A stretch of DNA of 64,000 nucleotides, taken from assembly GCA_949130495.1 (NCBI GenBank), contig OX422216.1:100819967-100883966 (forward strand), given 5' to 3'. This document shows, in pieces, positions 1-11,299 of the stretch. The stretch's first letter is position 1; each line of letters opens with the position of its first letter. Origin of the DNA: Sambucus nigra (lineage: Eukaryota; Streptophyta; Magnoliopsida; Dipsacales; Adoxaceae). The notes under the pieces were generated by a model, which ran no database searches, was not told where the DNA came from, and saw nothing but the letters and a program-made list of their open reading frames with translations. The position numbers and the translations under genes were made by a program.

Positions 1-1718
1 AATTTGATATTGTGGGACTTAGTTAAGGTCAGTAAGGACATAGTTATTGCCCGGAGAATGTTATAACTTATGGGATCGATCGTTATAATTTTGAGCGGTT
101 ACCGAGTGAGGACAGTTTGAATCTTTCGATTTGGGACTAAAAGTGGAATGAATGATAATTTAGGGGTATGAACAGTAGTAGAGTGATTTTATAATTGTTG
201 AGATAACATTCGAAATTAATAGGAGACCTAGTAATATTTTGGGATAGGTTTAGGTATTCAAATTGATACGACGAGAGAATTATCAAGTTAAATGTGTACT
301 TCGCTTGATGTCGGGTTAAACTTATTTTGTACGAGACTTACTAGATGGAATGTGTGAATACTCATATTGTAATATGATTACTTAGGTTGTGTGAATGCCT
401 AGTGTATGGATTTCTTATGTGTATGACATACCTACCGTACTTGCTATCACGGGAGGTTTTTTTTTTTGGAAAAGGACCCTCTTATCCTTGTGTGCCTTCG
501 GGGGATTTAGACTGGTACCTTAATGACATAGGACTGTGAATGACTTATTTGTGAGTGGATAAGTCAGCTGACCATGGGAGCGTAGGTATGTGCGTGACCC
601 ATGGGTATGTGAACTATCTTCACCTCCAATATGTGTGCTTTGTATTTAGATGGTTCCTGAGTGATTCGGACCACGTGATCCTTACGTACGTGATGTACAT
701 GGATTTGATAGCAGAGTATGCGTTCACCGCAGCTTAGCCTAGGGGTTCCATATATGTATTTATGTACTGAGTCTGATATACTTATGTACTTGTGACTGGT
801 TCATTGTTGCTTAGTAGATGTGAATGAGATAATATATTTGAATGGGTTAAGAATGAGAATTTAATTAACACTTGAGATAAGTAATTTAATGAATGCGAAT
901 ATGGGTTGTGAATATAACTTGTTGGGATATTAAGAGTAGACATCCTATGGTAGAATGCGAAAGTGGAAGTGGTACAGACTAGCTAGTTAGCGGCATAACT
1001 AGGATGGGTTAAGGGCATACGATAGGCGTGCACAATAGTTGAGAGGTGAGAAACTCATGTGAGAGTACGCAACTAACGTGCATATAATATGTGTTGTTTA
1101 ATTGTAACTTAAACACTTGCTAAACTTTTAAACTGTTTTAACCTCGGGCTCTGACCCGTTTTCCCTCCAAATCTAATTTTGTTTTGTAAAAACATTTTAG
1201 GTGCCCAGCCACAGGGACACCATGCATAGGAGTTCCATTCTGATGACGTGCTGTAGCTGCTGTGGAAGCTACATGATCTTGGTATTAGACGCCTTCATAT
1301 TCCTCCTTGGTTCCTTCAGAGTCAATTGTATCAGTTAGGGCAAGTCGCCCATTCTTATTTTGAGGTTGTAGTTATAGACTTTCATTATTTCAGTTGTTGG
1401 TTTATTTATTCAGACTCTTGTATTGGGACTTTATTTACTCTAGAATTATTATTATTGGAGTGTTTACTCCAGACTCAGTTGATTTCATTTTGTTGGTTAT
1501 TCATATGAGATTATTTATGCGATGGATGGTTAATAATTTAATTTTTAGTTATTTGTTAACTTAGTTAATAAAATTTGACATCTCTCTTTTTAAATATTAG
1601 GTGGCTAGTAATTAACTAATTGCTTTCGACAGTGATGCTAAGACTGAACCAACTTGATATTTCGTATTAATTTAATAAAGGAGTATATAGCCGGTATTTA
1701 ATTAGATGGGGTGTCACA
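1..1718 (+). repeat. 3' part of a long gypsy LTR (LL0), cut by window start
   Basis: The stretch ends in ATGGGGTGTCACA, like the LTR ends of LL1 (19360-19370) and LL3 (36591-36602). Further landmarks are in the same order as in those LTRs: a GTGCACAATAGTTGAGAGG box near 1029-1047, a GGTGCCCAGCCACAGGGAC box near 1200-1218, and TTTCGACAGTGATG near 1624-1637. It has no coding content; the 60-aa frames at 555-737 and 1326-1508 are chance. It ends inside sequence that matches the 3' LTR of Gy1 near 9695, so it is probably the right end of an element inserted in the Gy1 5' LTR. The rest lies left of the window. Confidence 0.8.
443..712 (+). other. Inverted-repeat-closed LTR block, LL0 copy
   Basis: GCTATCA (443-449) pairs with TGATAGC (706-712). 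Inside, TGACTTAT (541-548) and ATAAGTCA (559-566) form an 8-bp hairpin with a 10-nt loop. The place in the LTR and the closing repeat match the blocks of LL1, LL3 and LL4, but the inner hairpin has a different sequence. I found no clear equivalent of their GGTCATA/TATGACC stem. Role unknown; a folded RNA domain is inferred. Confidence 0.5.
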
Positions 1719-1981
1719 CTCTTCCCTATTAGATACAAAAACCGATCACTTTTTGTGTATGTGGCCGTATGGGCGTAGATTAAGCCAGATGGGAACAAGG
1801 AGTGGCGCTTTTCAAAATTTTATATTATCGTTTATACTAAAAACATGTAACTTTCCCCTGCAGTGGTTCCACCATATGTAAACTTATTACTAATGAATGA
1901 AGTTATGTTATTCCACCTTAGCTTTGATCATTGCTTGATGTGTACTTCTTATTCATTCATACCAAAAAGCAGGGTGTGACA
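1719..1981 (+). repeat. Gy1 5' LTR, last ~260 bp only
   Basis: The segment aligns by eye with 9695-9965, sharing for example GTAGATTAAGCCAGATGGGA and GTGGTTCCACC and ending GGGTGTGACA. The missing upstream part, equivalent to 7121-9694, is replaced by LL0, which fits an insertion at this point. Confidence 0.8.
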
Positions 1982-1984
1982 AGT

Positions 1985-1996
1985 TGGTATTTGAGC
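1985..1996 (+). promoter_or_regulatory. Gy1 primer binding site (mutated)
   Basis: TGGTATTTGAGC lies four bases after the LTR end. It differs from the common initiator tRNA-Met site TGGTATCAGAGC at two positions. It would prime minus-strand DNA synthesis. Confidence 0.75.
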
Positions 1997-2082
1997 ATGT
2001 TTTAAATCTAAACATATCGTCGGGTTAGCATTCAATGCGGGAAATAAATAAGATATTAGTTATTTTATCTTTTAGTGTCTTC

Positions 2083-2163
<81 letters not shown>
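2083..2163. repeat. (ATT)n microsatellite, about 80 bp
   Basis: An uninterrupted ATT repeat in the Gy1 leader, between primer site and first ORF. The minus-strand frame that reads poly-isoleucine through it (2065-2415) is an artefact of the repeat. Confidence 0.95.
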
Positions 2164-2166
<3 letters not shown>

Positions 2167-2185
2167 GTAAATCTCATTTTGAAGC

Positions 2186-2614
2186 ATGGACGCATGGGAC
2201 ACCTTCTTGTTTAATATAGATCTCGAACCAAACAATAGACGGGAAACACGTGTTAGAGAAGAGGCTTTAGCTAGGTTAAAGGAAATGATCCGTGGAGTTG
2301 AGGAAGATTGGGTAGGGTCAAGTAATGAGATTAAAAGGCCGGTGTTGACCAACAGAGATTTAAACGAGATGCAACTAATGCGAAAGGTAGATGATTTTGC
2401 CAATGATATGGTCATACTTAAAGAAGCTATAAATTTAGTACTTGCAGACGAAATATCCGCTTCACCAATGTACCCTGAGGCTACATCTAAGGGTGAAATT
2501 CATAGTGGTTATTTGTCCAGTACCACAGGTGACTCGACTGACGACGCAGATCAAGGAGATTATCTAGTCTGCCCAGAGTCTACATACAGTGACGAAGCAG
2601 TCGTTCCCAGTTAA
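2186..2614 (+). CDS. Unbroken 142-aa ORF upstream of Gy1 gag, unknown function
   Basis: The frame starts MDAWDTFLFNID and ends SDEAVVPS with no internal stop. Residues about 20-85 are rich in Glu, Arg, Lys and Leu (REEALARLKEMIRGVEEDW and nearby), which suggests a helix or coiled coil. Residues about 95-140 are acidic and Ser/Thr-rich. There is no signal peptide, membrane segment or zinc knuckle. It sits between primer site and gag, about 200 bp upstream of the next gag-like ATG (2814). A pyrimidine-rich stretch ending in AG just before that ATG looks like a 3' splice site, so it could be a first exon or an N-terminal gag extension. It is the only long open frame in an otherwise broken element. 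I do not recognise the family. Codon-level selection is untested. Confidence 0.5.
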   Translation: MDAWDTFLFNIDLEPNNRRETRVREEALARLKEMIRGVEEDWVGSSNEIKRPVLTNRDLNEMQLMRKVDDFANDMVILKEAINLVLADEISASPMYPEATSKGEIHSGYLSSTTGDSTDDADQGDYLVCPESTYSDEAVVPS

Positions 2615-2813
2615 AAGAACCCAACGTTAAAAAGTTATTTTTAACATGAGTTATATACAGTATGATGTTGTATAAAGTATATAATTTTAACTGCACTAAT
2701 ACAGGTTATAATGTTTAATAGTATTATACCATATAACTTTATGTGAAATATAGTGGGTTTGTTACTTCATTTTTGCTTATAACTTTTGTTATTTAAACTG
2801 TTCTATTTTTAGG

Positions 2814-3780
2814 ATGGTTAGTACCCGAACCCCGTCTGCTGGAACTCAGCCTGAATAGACTTAAAAAACTAAAGGAATCATGCGATGTCTTCAGGAACTT
2901 ACTACGTTAGCCTGATAACAACAGACTACTCGTTCTGATCCTGAGGATGTTTCCAAATAAATTTGTAGAATGAATTCTCTTAAAGAATTTCTAAGGTAAT
3001 GACCCTCGTCTTTTCATGGAAAGCCAAGCGCTAATGAAGCTAAGAAATAGATGCGCCAGATTGTGAAAATTTTGAATGGAGTAGGTATAGCTACTAATCT
3101 CCAAGTAACTTTAGGTTCTTATATGTCTGAAGATGAAGTTAATTTCTAGTGGCAAGTACTGTCGCGCAATCAGAATGTTGTTGAGTTTACTTGAGAACAA
3201 TTTGAATAGACTTTTTTTAAAAAGCATTTTCCAAAGACCGAGCGAGATCAATGAATCATTGATTTCTTAAAATTTCAACAAGATAACCTCTCAGTAGCCG
3301 AATACGAGGCTATGTTTATCGAACTATCTCACTATGACCTGGAATATGTGGATACTAAGATAAATAAATGCAAGCAGTTTGAAAGAGGATTACATTCGAG
3401 AGTTAAGAATTCAATCGCTCAATTACAAATCCATGAGTATTCTCAGTTGATTGATGTTGCGAACATTGCATAATGCTATTCTTCTACCATGATCTGATCT
3501 TCACCCGCAACCATTAGAAACAACCATGTCATTAGAACTCAATCTCATTCTAGACTTCATCCGTATGCAAACTCGAGTGGACAAGCTTATTCCCAAATCC
3601 ATCATAACACAACCCGTTCAGAAATTCGTTATCACGAGTGTCATAAAGTAGGACATATTCGACCCCAATATCCTAAGTTAAAGTCAACTCTAATCCGTCG
3701 CTGGCTAAATAAACCCTCACAAAATCTAAAACTTCGTTCTGTCCAGAATCATTCCAAGATAAACTCTATATAAAGAGTTA
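2814..3780 (+). pseudogene. gag: Gy1 gag remnant
   Basis: Translated segments resemble gypsy gag in order: a Ser/Thr/Pro start (MVSTRTPSAGTQ at 2814), a central retrotransposon-gag region with DFLKFQQDNLSVAEYEAMF near 3260-3310 and KCKQFERGLHSRVKN near 3369-3413, and a zinc-knuckle relic near 3630-3690 (CHKVGHIRPQYP) with a Cys position lost. Gag would form the virus-like particle and bind RNA. There are many in-frame stops, for example in the first 150 bases, so no full protein can be made. Confidence 0.75.
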
Positions 3781-3869
3781 AGCCAATCTTGAATCATGGG
3801 AGGAATTAGGCTATACTTCCTATTCAAAATATACATGACGTGATAGAAGGTATGACCATTTTTTAACAT

Positions 3870-4140
3870 GTCCCTACACATATTTTATTTGATACAGGAT
3901 CTACGCATTCTTTTATTAGTCTTAGACTAGCTAAATTATAACAATTATCCCCAACATCTTTAACTGTTCCAATGGATATTGAGTTACCAACAGGTGAAAT
4001 CAATGCACTAATGCGAGGTTATAGAAATTGTAAAATCTAGCTCAATCTAGGAACTCTCCTGGTTAACTTGATAATCTTTGATATTCGTGGTTTCGATATT
4101 ATTATCAGAATGGATGTTTTATCGAAACATCACGCTTAAA
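3870..4140 (+). pseudogene. Gy1 aspartic protease remnant
   Basis: The translation contains ILFDTGSTHSFIS near 3884-3922, the D-T-G active-site loop of retroviral-type aspartic proteases. FDIIIRMDVLSKHHA follows near 4090-4137, matching the usual FDVILGMDWL motif with substitutions. Stops lie between the two motifs. The enzyme would process Gag-Pol. Confidence 0.75.
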
Positions 4141-4383
4141 TCAATTATCAATCTAAGAAACTTCATTTTTGAAACGAAGATACTTGTTCTTTTATTTTTC
4201 AAGGATCAGGTCCATCAGAACCTTCAAATTTCCAAATCCAGATTTCTTCTTTAATTCCAATCTGTTGGAACAATTAGAAGATCTTTTTCCCAAGGATTTA
4301 CCAGGATTACCCTTCCTAGAGAAATTGAGTATAGTATCAATATTTATCCCGGTACACTTCCTATTTCGATACCTCTATATCGA

Positions 4384-5065
4384 ATGGTTCCTTTTAAACT
4401 TCAAGAACTTCGTACCCAATTAGATGATCTTTTAGAACAAGGTTTCATTCGACTAAGTTCATCACCTTGGGGAGCTCCGGTATTATTCGTTAAGAAGCAT
4501 GATGGAAGCTTTAGACTATGCATAGATTTTTGTAAACTGAACTTAGTAACTATTAAGAATAAGTATCCTTTACCCCAAATAAGAGATCTATTTGATCAAC
4601 TTAGAGGAGCGAGAGTCTTTTCAAAAATAAACTTACGAGTTGATTATCATCAGTTACGTGTTGGAGAGGAAGACATTCCAAAAACTTCTTTTCGAACTCG
4701 TTACGAATATTTTGAATTTATTAGTAATGTAATTTGGTTTGACAAACGCCCAAGAAGCCTTTATGGATTTAATGCGTAGAATTTTTAGTCATTTTCTAGA
4801 CCAGTTCGTTATTGTTTTTATTGACGATATTCTCATATATTCTCAAAATCTGATAGAGCATGCCCAACATTTGAAAACGGTCTTAAGTACGCTTAGAAAC
4901 CATCGATTATATGAAAAAAAGAGTAAATGTGACTTCTTAATGAAGGAAATCAAATTTTTAGGACATGTGATTTCTGAATATGGAATCCAGGTCGATCCGG
5001 TAAAAATTTCAGCCATTTTGGAGTGGAAAAGTTATACCAATATTATTGAAATAATAGTTTTCTAG
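4384..5065 (+). pseudogene. pol: Gy1 reverse transcriptase remnant
   Basis: The first part (4384-4779) carries the gypsy RT motifs [31 protein letters not shown] and [14 protein letters not shown] frame change near 4740 then leads to 4739-5065, with [11 protein letters not shown], the polymerase site FIDD (4817-4828) and [17 protein letters not shown]. The domain order and motifs are intact but the frame is not. The sequence fits Tekay/Del elements. The protein would copy element RNA into DNA. Confidence 0.9.
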
Positions 5066-5600
5066 GATTAGCTGGATATTATCGTCGCTTTGTCGAAGGA
5101 TTTTATGCATTGTTCCATTTGTGTGGACTGGACTGGACTGGAGAATGTAACCAATCATTCCAAGTGTTGAAGGACAAATTAACTACTACTCCTATCCTAA
5201 CTATTCCTTCTAGTGACGTAAGTTATGATGTGTACACTGATGCTTCATTACAAGGACTAAGATGTGTGTTAATGCAAAATGAAAAAGTGATAGAATATGG
5301 GTCATGACAACTTAATACTCACGAACGTAACTATTTGGTCCATGATTTAGGTCTAACAACCGTAGTTTTTGCATTAAAGATTTGGCATTGTTACCTTTAT
5401 GGTGTGAATTTTCAAGTCTTTTTGGATCATAGAAGTTTGAAATATATATTTACTCAAAAGGACTTGAATTTAAGACAACGTTGTTGGATAGAATTTTTGG
5501 AAGATTACCGATTTAAACTCAATTACCATCCAGGTAAAGGTCATATAGTAGCCGACACTTTGAGTCAAAATACAGTAGGAAGACTTTATACCCTAATTTC
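5066..5600 (+). pseudogene. pol: Gy1 RNase H region remnant
   Basis: It follows RT directly. Segments include LAGYYRRFV near 5070-5096, VYTDASLQGLRCVLMQ near 5233-5280 with the first catalytic Asp, and FLDHRSLKYIFTQKDLNLRQRCWIEFLEDY near 5422-5511, then HPGKGHIVADTLSQ, the usual C-terminal RNase H motif. Stops occur near 5305. It would remove template RNA from the DNA-RNA hybrid. Confidence 0.85.
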
Positions 5601-5789
5601 CTACGATATTGCAACTACCATAGAGAAATATGATCTACAGTTACTTATCCCTTGTACGAAACTCTTTAACATTATCACTTATCTCGAATTGAGAAAGAAA
5701 ATCTTAGTTCAACAAGCCCAAGATTCTTTTATACAAAACTTCTCAAGAAAGAATTTGGTTTTTTCCTACGATAAAGAAACATGACTACG

Positions 5790-7062
5790 ATTTAGAAATA
5801 GATTATATGGACCTAACGATGCATCTCTTCAAGAAGAGTATTGCAAGAAGATCATCGTTCGAAATTTATGATACACCCCAGAAGCTCAAAAATGTACCAT
5901 GCTTTAAAGAAGCAATATTGGTGGCCAAACATGAAAAATGATATCAATAATTTTGTAAGGAAGTGTCACACTTGTCAACAAGTAAAAATAGAGCACCAAC
6001 ACCCTGGTGGACTTGTTCAACCCTTAACTATTCCCGAATGTAAATGGGATCATATTACCATGGATTTTGTCAGTGGACTACCTCGTACGTTCCAAGGATA
6101 TAATTCAATTTGGCTAATAGTAGATTGACTTACCAAATCTGCCCATTTTCTACCTTTAAAGACCACCGATTCATTCCAAAAACTTAGCAAGTTCTATATT
6201 CAAGAAATTATTTTATTACATGGAATTCTTTTATCCATTGTATCAGATAGAGATTCTCGTTCTATAGGAGAATTTTGGCAAGCATTGCAAATTGCAATGG
6301 GTACTAAACTTCATTTAAGTATCGCATTCAATCCCTAAACGGATGGACAATCTTAACGTATAGTTGAAACCCTAAATGATATGTTACGTGCTTGTACATT
6401 GGATATATATGACCACATGAATGTATATTTACCTCTTGTCAAATTTTCATATAATAATAATTACCAAGCCATTATTAGAGATGCCATATTTTAAGTTTTA
6501 AACGAAAGACCTTGTAGATTACTTGTACGTTGGATAGAGTCAGGAGATAGTAAAAAACTTTTGTCCATAAATAATCTAAGATACCATTAGCATATTTGAG
6601 AGAAGTTAAAGATGGACCAAGATCGACAGAATAGTTATGCAGACCAATGTCGAAAACCTTTAGAAGTTTAAGAGAATGATAAAATTTTTCTGAAAGTGTC
6701 TCCCCGAAAAGAAATTTTATGCTTCGGGATGAGAGGAAAATTAGTCCCGTAGATAGACCATTCAAAATTTCTAAAAGAATCGGCTTCGTGGCCTATCAAT
6801 TAGAATTGCTTGTGGAATTATCCAATATCCATAACGTATTTCATGTATCACAGTTATGCCAGTATATTTTAGATCATCCCATACCGTTACATGGAAAAAT
6901 GTTCCAGCCGAACCCAACCATGAGTTTGAAGTACGTCCTATTCAAATTCTGTATCGCCAAGTGAAGTATCTCAAAAATAAGGAAATTCCCTTTGTTAAAG
7001 TACTTTGGGGCATCAGAATCATCAAAAAGATACATGGAACCAGAACAAGCAATGACGAATGA
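5790..7062 (+). pseudogene. pol: Gy1 integrase and C-terminal tether remnant
   Basis: A zinc-binding H2C2 domain is visible in 5841-6000 (HPRSSKMYHALKK... then CHTCQQVK), followed by the catalytic core with WDHITMDFVSGLPRT near 6046-6095 and IVSDRDSR near 6238-6262. A basic tail (6560-7060) contains DQDRQNSYADQCRK, FLKVSPRKE and a VFHVSQL motif as in the region before a chromodomain. Stops break the core after 6123, near 6337 and at several later points. The last bases reproduce the FEDE-type pol ending seen just before gypsy polypurine tracts. Confidence 0.85.
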
Positions 7063-7120
7063 GTACCCCGACTTATTTCATGGTAAAATTCGAGGATGAA
7101 TTTTTTTTAGGTAGGTAGAC

Positions 7121-9965
7121 TGTAAGAACCGAGAATTTTTCAACCCTAATTTTTCTACGGCCATGATTTAAACCCTCAAAAGATGTGTAAAATCAAAAGT
7201 CTTCTTAGAAGAAAAAAGCTACATTTAAAAACTTATATTTTTGTTGGATTAACTTAAACACCTTGAAGTTTTAGTGAATTACAAAAGAGCCCTTGAAAGA
7301 TTCAATGTAAGATAACTTGAGGTATATTAAACCCTTAAATCCCAACTTTACATCAAATTAATCATTTAGACCTTAATTAACATAGAATTATAATTTTAAC
7401 CCTGGAAGCTTTCTGAAAATACCAAAATACCCCTATACTTTATAAAAAGTACACTTTTTTGGTTATAAAAGTAAATATACCAACAATCAAGGACAAAACC
7501 AAAAACTTCTTGATTTCTAGTTTAGCCCATATCCACATGGTTCAACACCTAAGTAATAAAGGTTAAAACTCACATAAGATCACCATGAACCCATGTGCAA
7601 TACATTAACCCATGAACAAAAGTTCACCTAAAATTATTCAAATCCACCGCCACGAGCTCCAATCAAATCCTCTCATGAAGTAGTATAAATACCCCACGAT
7701 CCTAGTAGTAAAACTTACCTTAAAGTTCAGTTCCATATCTAAAAAATTATCCTAAATCAGCTACCTTTTCATTTTATGATTCATTTTCAATTCTTTCAAT
7801 TCTATTATTTTTATTCATAGTTAATAGAGTTAGAACAATCATAATATATAAGCTTTTACGTGTAGAATAGCCTAAGATAGAAAAAATAGGTAGAAACACC
7901 ATTAAAGCTTGAGCTTTGATGGTGAATCTTGATATAATGCGTTAAAATGTGATTTGAAGCCACATATGACTTCATTATAACCTAAGGATCTTGAGTGTAA
8001 TGGTTAAAATCCATGAATGTTCATGTAGAGCTCAAATTGATCAAAAGTGTATTTTGAACTCGAAAACTAAAAATTAAAAATTCTCCATGCACAATCCATC
8101 TTAATCTTTGAAATCAAAACCAAACTACTCTCACATACAGCAAAAACAAATCCAAGTTCATAAGAGACCTTGCCATACTCTAGAAATCCACGAAGATCAG
8201 GTCAAATTTAAAAAAAACACAGTTTTGAAACTTGAGTTGTACTGAATGTCAATCCACAAGACTTATGTATTTGGGTTCCTCATGAAAAATTGGGTTAAGT
8301 TTATTAAGGAACCATCTCAAATGGTATAGCAACAAAAGAAAAAACCTTGGTAAAAAATTTAAATCCAAAAAAGTCAAAATCGAGAGGTTGAAGATGAAGA
8401 TTATTTTCAGAAACCTTGACCATGTGCACGAGGGCGCATGGCCAATTATGAATTTCTGATTTTTTTTTCAAAATTTTTATTAAATTTTTCTGGTCAAAAT
8501 GGTATAAGGTAAGGCCATTTTTGGATATTCCTTGCTCAATTTATGCAAAAAAAAGGTTTTAACTTAAGAAAACTTTTCCAAATTTATAAATTTACTCCTC
8601 ATAACATTTTTAACTTTTGAATTTGATCCACAAACTTTATCTGTACATACTTCAAAATATTTTAAGATAAAAACTCTCTTACACCAAAATTCAATAATGA
8701 TCATAAGTTTCGTAATTTAAAGTCCCAAGATAATTACAAATCAACTCTCGAAAGTTTAAAAGAGACAGTTTTAATACAAAACTGCCTGACTAAACCCGAA
8801 ATACTTATATACCCACACAATGTATATAGAAAATCAAGTCCCAGCTCTTCCAAATATCCTAGTGTGATAACAAGCCAACCAACTACCAAGCAAGTAGGTT
8901 TTTCCTACCTTTTTCAATAGTATTCTTTGCATATTTGACATACTTCTATTGATATCACTGTATGATAGTCCTTATTTACTCTTAGTGTACGCATGTTAGT
9001 ATATTTCCATACTACATATTTTTTAACCATCATCATTATTTGAATTTATCACCAATATTTTAACTAAATTAAAGGATCAATTTTAACCCTTCTCATCTAA
9101 TAATTGGCATCATGTTCCATATTGATTCAGCTACCCATGAACTTTTGTGCTCTTTTTACTGTGAGCATAAGTATTGAATAGGTAGTAGACTGATGTGTTA
9201 TCCAATGAAACTTTCTACTTGACCTACTGATCTCAGAGGATTGAGAGCCATGATTTTTACTACATATGTATGAGTGACACTTTAATTGTGTGCATAGCAA
9301 GTTACCTTTCGCAAAGGTTTTGGGTTAATTTCTTAATATGATGGTTTTACTGATGGCTAAACTACTTCTATACCCTTTAGTGAACTAGTAAGTATGGGAT
9401 TATTAGTTCAAACGTCCTTGACTTTCTTTACATGATCCTAAATAAACTTGTAATGAAATTTATTTCTTAAAAAAGACTAGTAAGTATGGAATTATGAGTT
9501 CCAACACTTTAATATTCTCATAAACTGATAAGTATGAGCTTATCAACTTATTATTGCCAACATTTTAAACACTGATTCTATAAACACTCCAACTCTCAGT
9601 TATATCTATATATTTATTATAGAACTGGTAGAACCTGCTTAGCATATTTGCACTGATTCCTTCCTTCTCCAAATGCGCTAGGAGAAAGAGGATAGTATCT
9701 CTTACCTACTAGAGGTGGAATACAGTCACCTATTTGCATATGTGACCGTATGGGTAGAGATTAAGCCAGATGGGAGCAAGGAGTGGTTCTTTTCAATTTT
9801 TTATATTATCGTTTGTACTAAAAAAACATGTAACTCAGCCCTGCGGTGGTTCCACCTTATGTAAACTTATTAATAAAGAATAAAGTTATGTTATTCCTCC
9901 TTCACTATGATTCATTTCTTTATGTGTACTTCTTGTTCATTCATACCAAAAATCAAGGTGTGACA
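7121..9965 (+). repeat. Gy1 3' LTR, about 2.85 kb
   Basis: It starts TGTAAGAACCGAGAA after a degenerate polypurine tract (7103-7120) and ends GGTGTGACA. The last 270 bp match the 5' remnant. No protein-coding signal is present; the 84-aa frame at 9846-10100 crosses the LTR end and is not a gene. Repeated AACTGGTAAGTATG-like phrases occur near 9385-9540. Confidence 0.85.
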
Positions 9966-10573
9966 CACATCCTACCAAAATATAGTTGGCTACTTTATAT
10001 CTTAATTTCCTTGCTTTTTTGGGGTCTTCTGGTAGTATGCCCTTTTCGATGTATCCTTTTATGGGATCCATCCATGATGGACCAAATCAATCGCAATTAA
10101 GTTAACATCAATGCCTTGGTTTGCTATAATTTCCACAGGAATGTCCCTCTTTAGTTTTGTCCTGGTCGCTGAAGCTAGCCGAGTAAGCGCATCTGCTCGG
10201 GCATTTTTCGTTCTTGAAATTCTTACCATTTAGACTACTAGAAGTTTGCATATAGTACTTTAGTTTTAGCTAGATATATCATCATAAACTCTCCTTTAAC
10301 TCCATATATCCATAGCACCTGATTGGCAATCAGTTGGGAATCACTGTAAGCTATGATTTGCTCAACACCTAATGACAGAGCTAATTCAAATCCTCTAATC
10401 AATAATTCATACTCTGCTTCATTATTAGAGGCTTGGAATTGAAATCGGAGCATGTATTCCACATCTACATCGTGAGGAGTATTAATTATTAATCCTGGAC
10501 CGCTAGCATATGAAGATCCCTCTACGTATATCTTCCATATAGGTAGCTTGTTATCAAAGTTTCCTTCGCTCAT
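9966..10573 (-). pseudogene. pol: Ta1 second (archaeal-type) RNase H and linker
   Basis: The 10573-10238 frame reads WKIYVEGSSYASGPGLIINTP, then ASNNEAEYELLIRGFELALSLGV and YSDSQLIANQV. These match the additional plant RNase H of Tat elements (usual start WKLYVDGAS; Asp replaced by Glu here). Further left the frame continues in pieces with ARADALTRLAS and then GILPEDPKKARKLRYK, the usual linker to integrase. The conserved NNEAEYE and SDSQL motifs remain. Confidence 0.85.
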
Positions 10574-10723
10574 GGAGCCTTATTTGAACACCTTTTTGCT
10601 CTGTTATAAGTAATGATCAGCTACTTTCAGTGCAACGAATGTTTTTGGTTTATTTATTTTGGAGATATTTTCTAGAGGAGTCTGATCTGATGGGTTTGGT
10701 ATTGAGGTCTTTTCTAAGGAAGT

Positions 10724-11060
10724 CTAATTGACTAATTTATCTTTAGTCAGACCCTGATCGACAACCTTTTCTTTATAAGTGAATTTTGTTATGAAGTCTG
10801 TGATCGTTTGGACTTTCAGCGTTGTCAAAGGCTTATAGCGTATATCATATTCTCTAAGTTCCATAGCCCAAGCCATTATTCTTCCTGAATTCTCTAGCTT
10901 ATAGATGGCTTGGCGTAAGGGTAGGTCTATATAAACCATAATAGTATGTGCTTGAAAATATGATTTCATTATTCGCAAAGATTCAATGAGGGCCAATGCT
11001 AATTTCTCCAGGCGTTGGTACCAAATTATTTCTCCTTGAAAGGCCTTTTTGGTGTAGTAA
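10724..11060 (-). pseudogene. pol: Ta1 Ty3-type RNase H remnant
   Basis: The 10996-10724 frame reads SYFQAHTIMVYIDLPLRQAIYKLENSGRIMAWAMELREYDIRYKP, then TLKVQTITDFITKFT. This is the C-terminal half of the Ty3-type RNase H in Tat elements. To its right the minus strand gives YTKKAFQGE and WYQRLEKLALA, the preceding segment, with interruptions. Confidence 0.85.
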
Positions 11061-11299
11061 ACTAGTTTATGGACCTCATTTTCTAGTTGGATGAGTGTTG
11101 AGCTAACTGCAGCTCAGAAACTTCTAAGTGCAAGTATAACTTCTCCTAGGAGTGGTTAAAAGAGAAATGATGGAGATCCCAAGTACCTCTTTAACTCCAT
11201 GAAAACATTCTCACATTATTCATACCACTCAAAAGTTTTCCTTAGCACATAAAGGTAAGCATTTGTTAGTAGCTTAAGAGACAAACCTATTAAGAGCAG

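Larger units (their letters stand above)
1719..9965 (+). mobile_element. Gy1: decayed Ty3/gypsy element, Tekay/Del-like
   Basis: A truncated 5' LTR (1719-1981), a tRNA-Met-type primer site, gag, protease, RT, RNase H, integrase and a full 3' LTR (7121-9965) lie in the order gag-PR-RT-RH-IN that defines Ty3/gypsy. The RT and integrase sequences resemble the Tekay/Del chromovirus group. Every protein region carries stops and frame changes, so the element cannot be autonomous. Its right end abuts the pol of Ta1 at 9966. No target duplication can be checked because the left end is outside the window. Confidence 0.85.

Noticed and set aside
2065..2415. 116-aa minus-strand frame with poly-isoleucine
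   Set aside because: It is a reading of the (ATT)n tract and overlaps the better + strand ORF.
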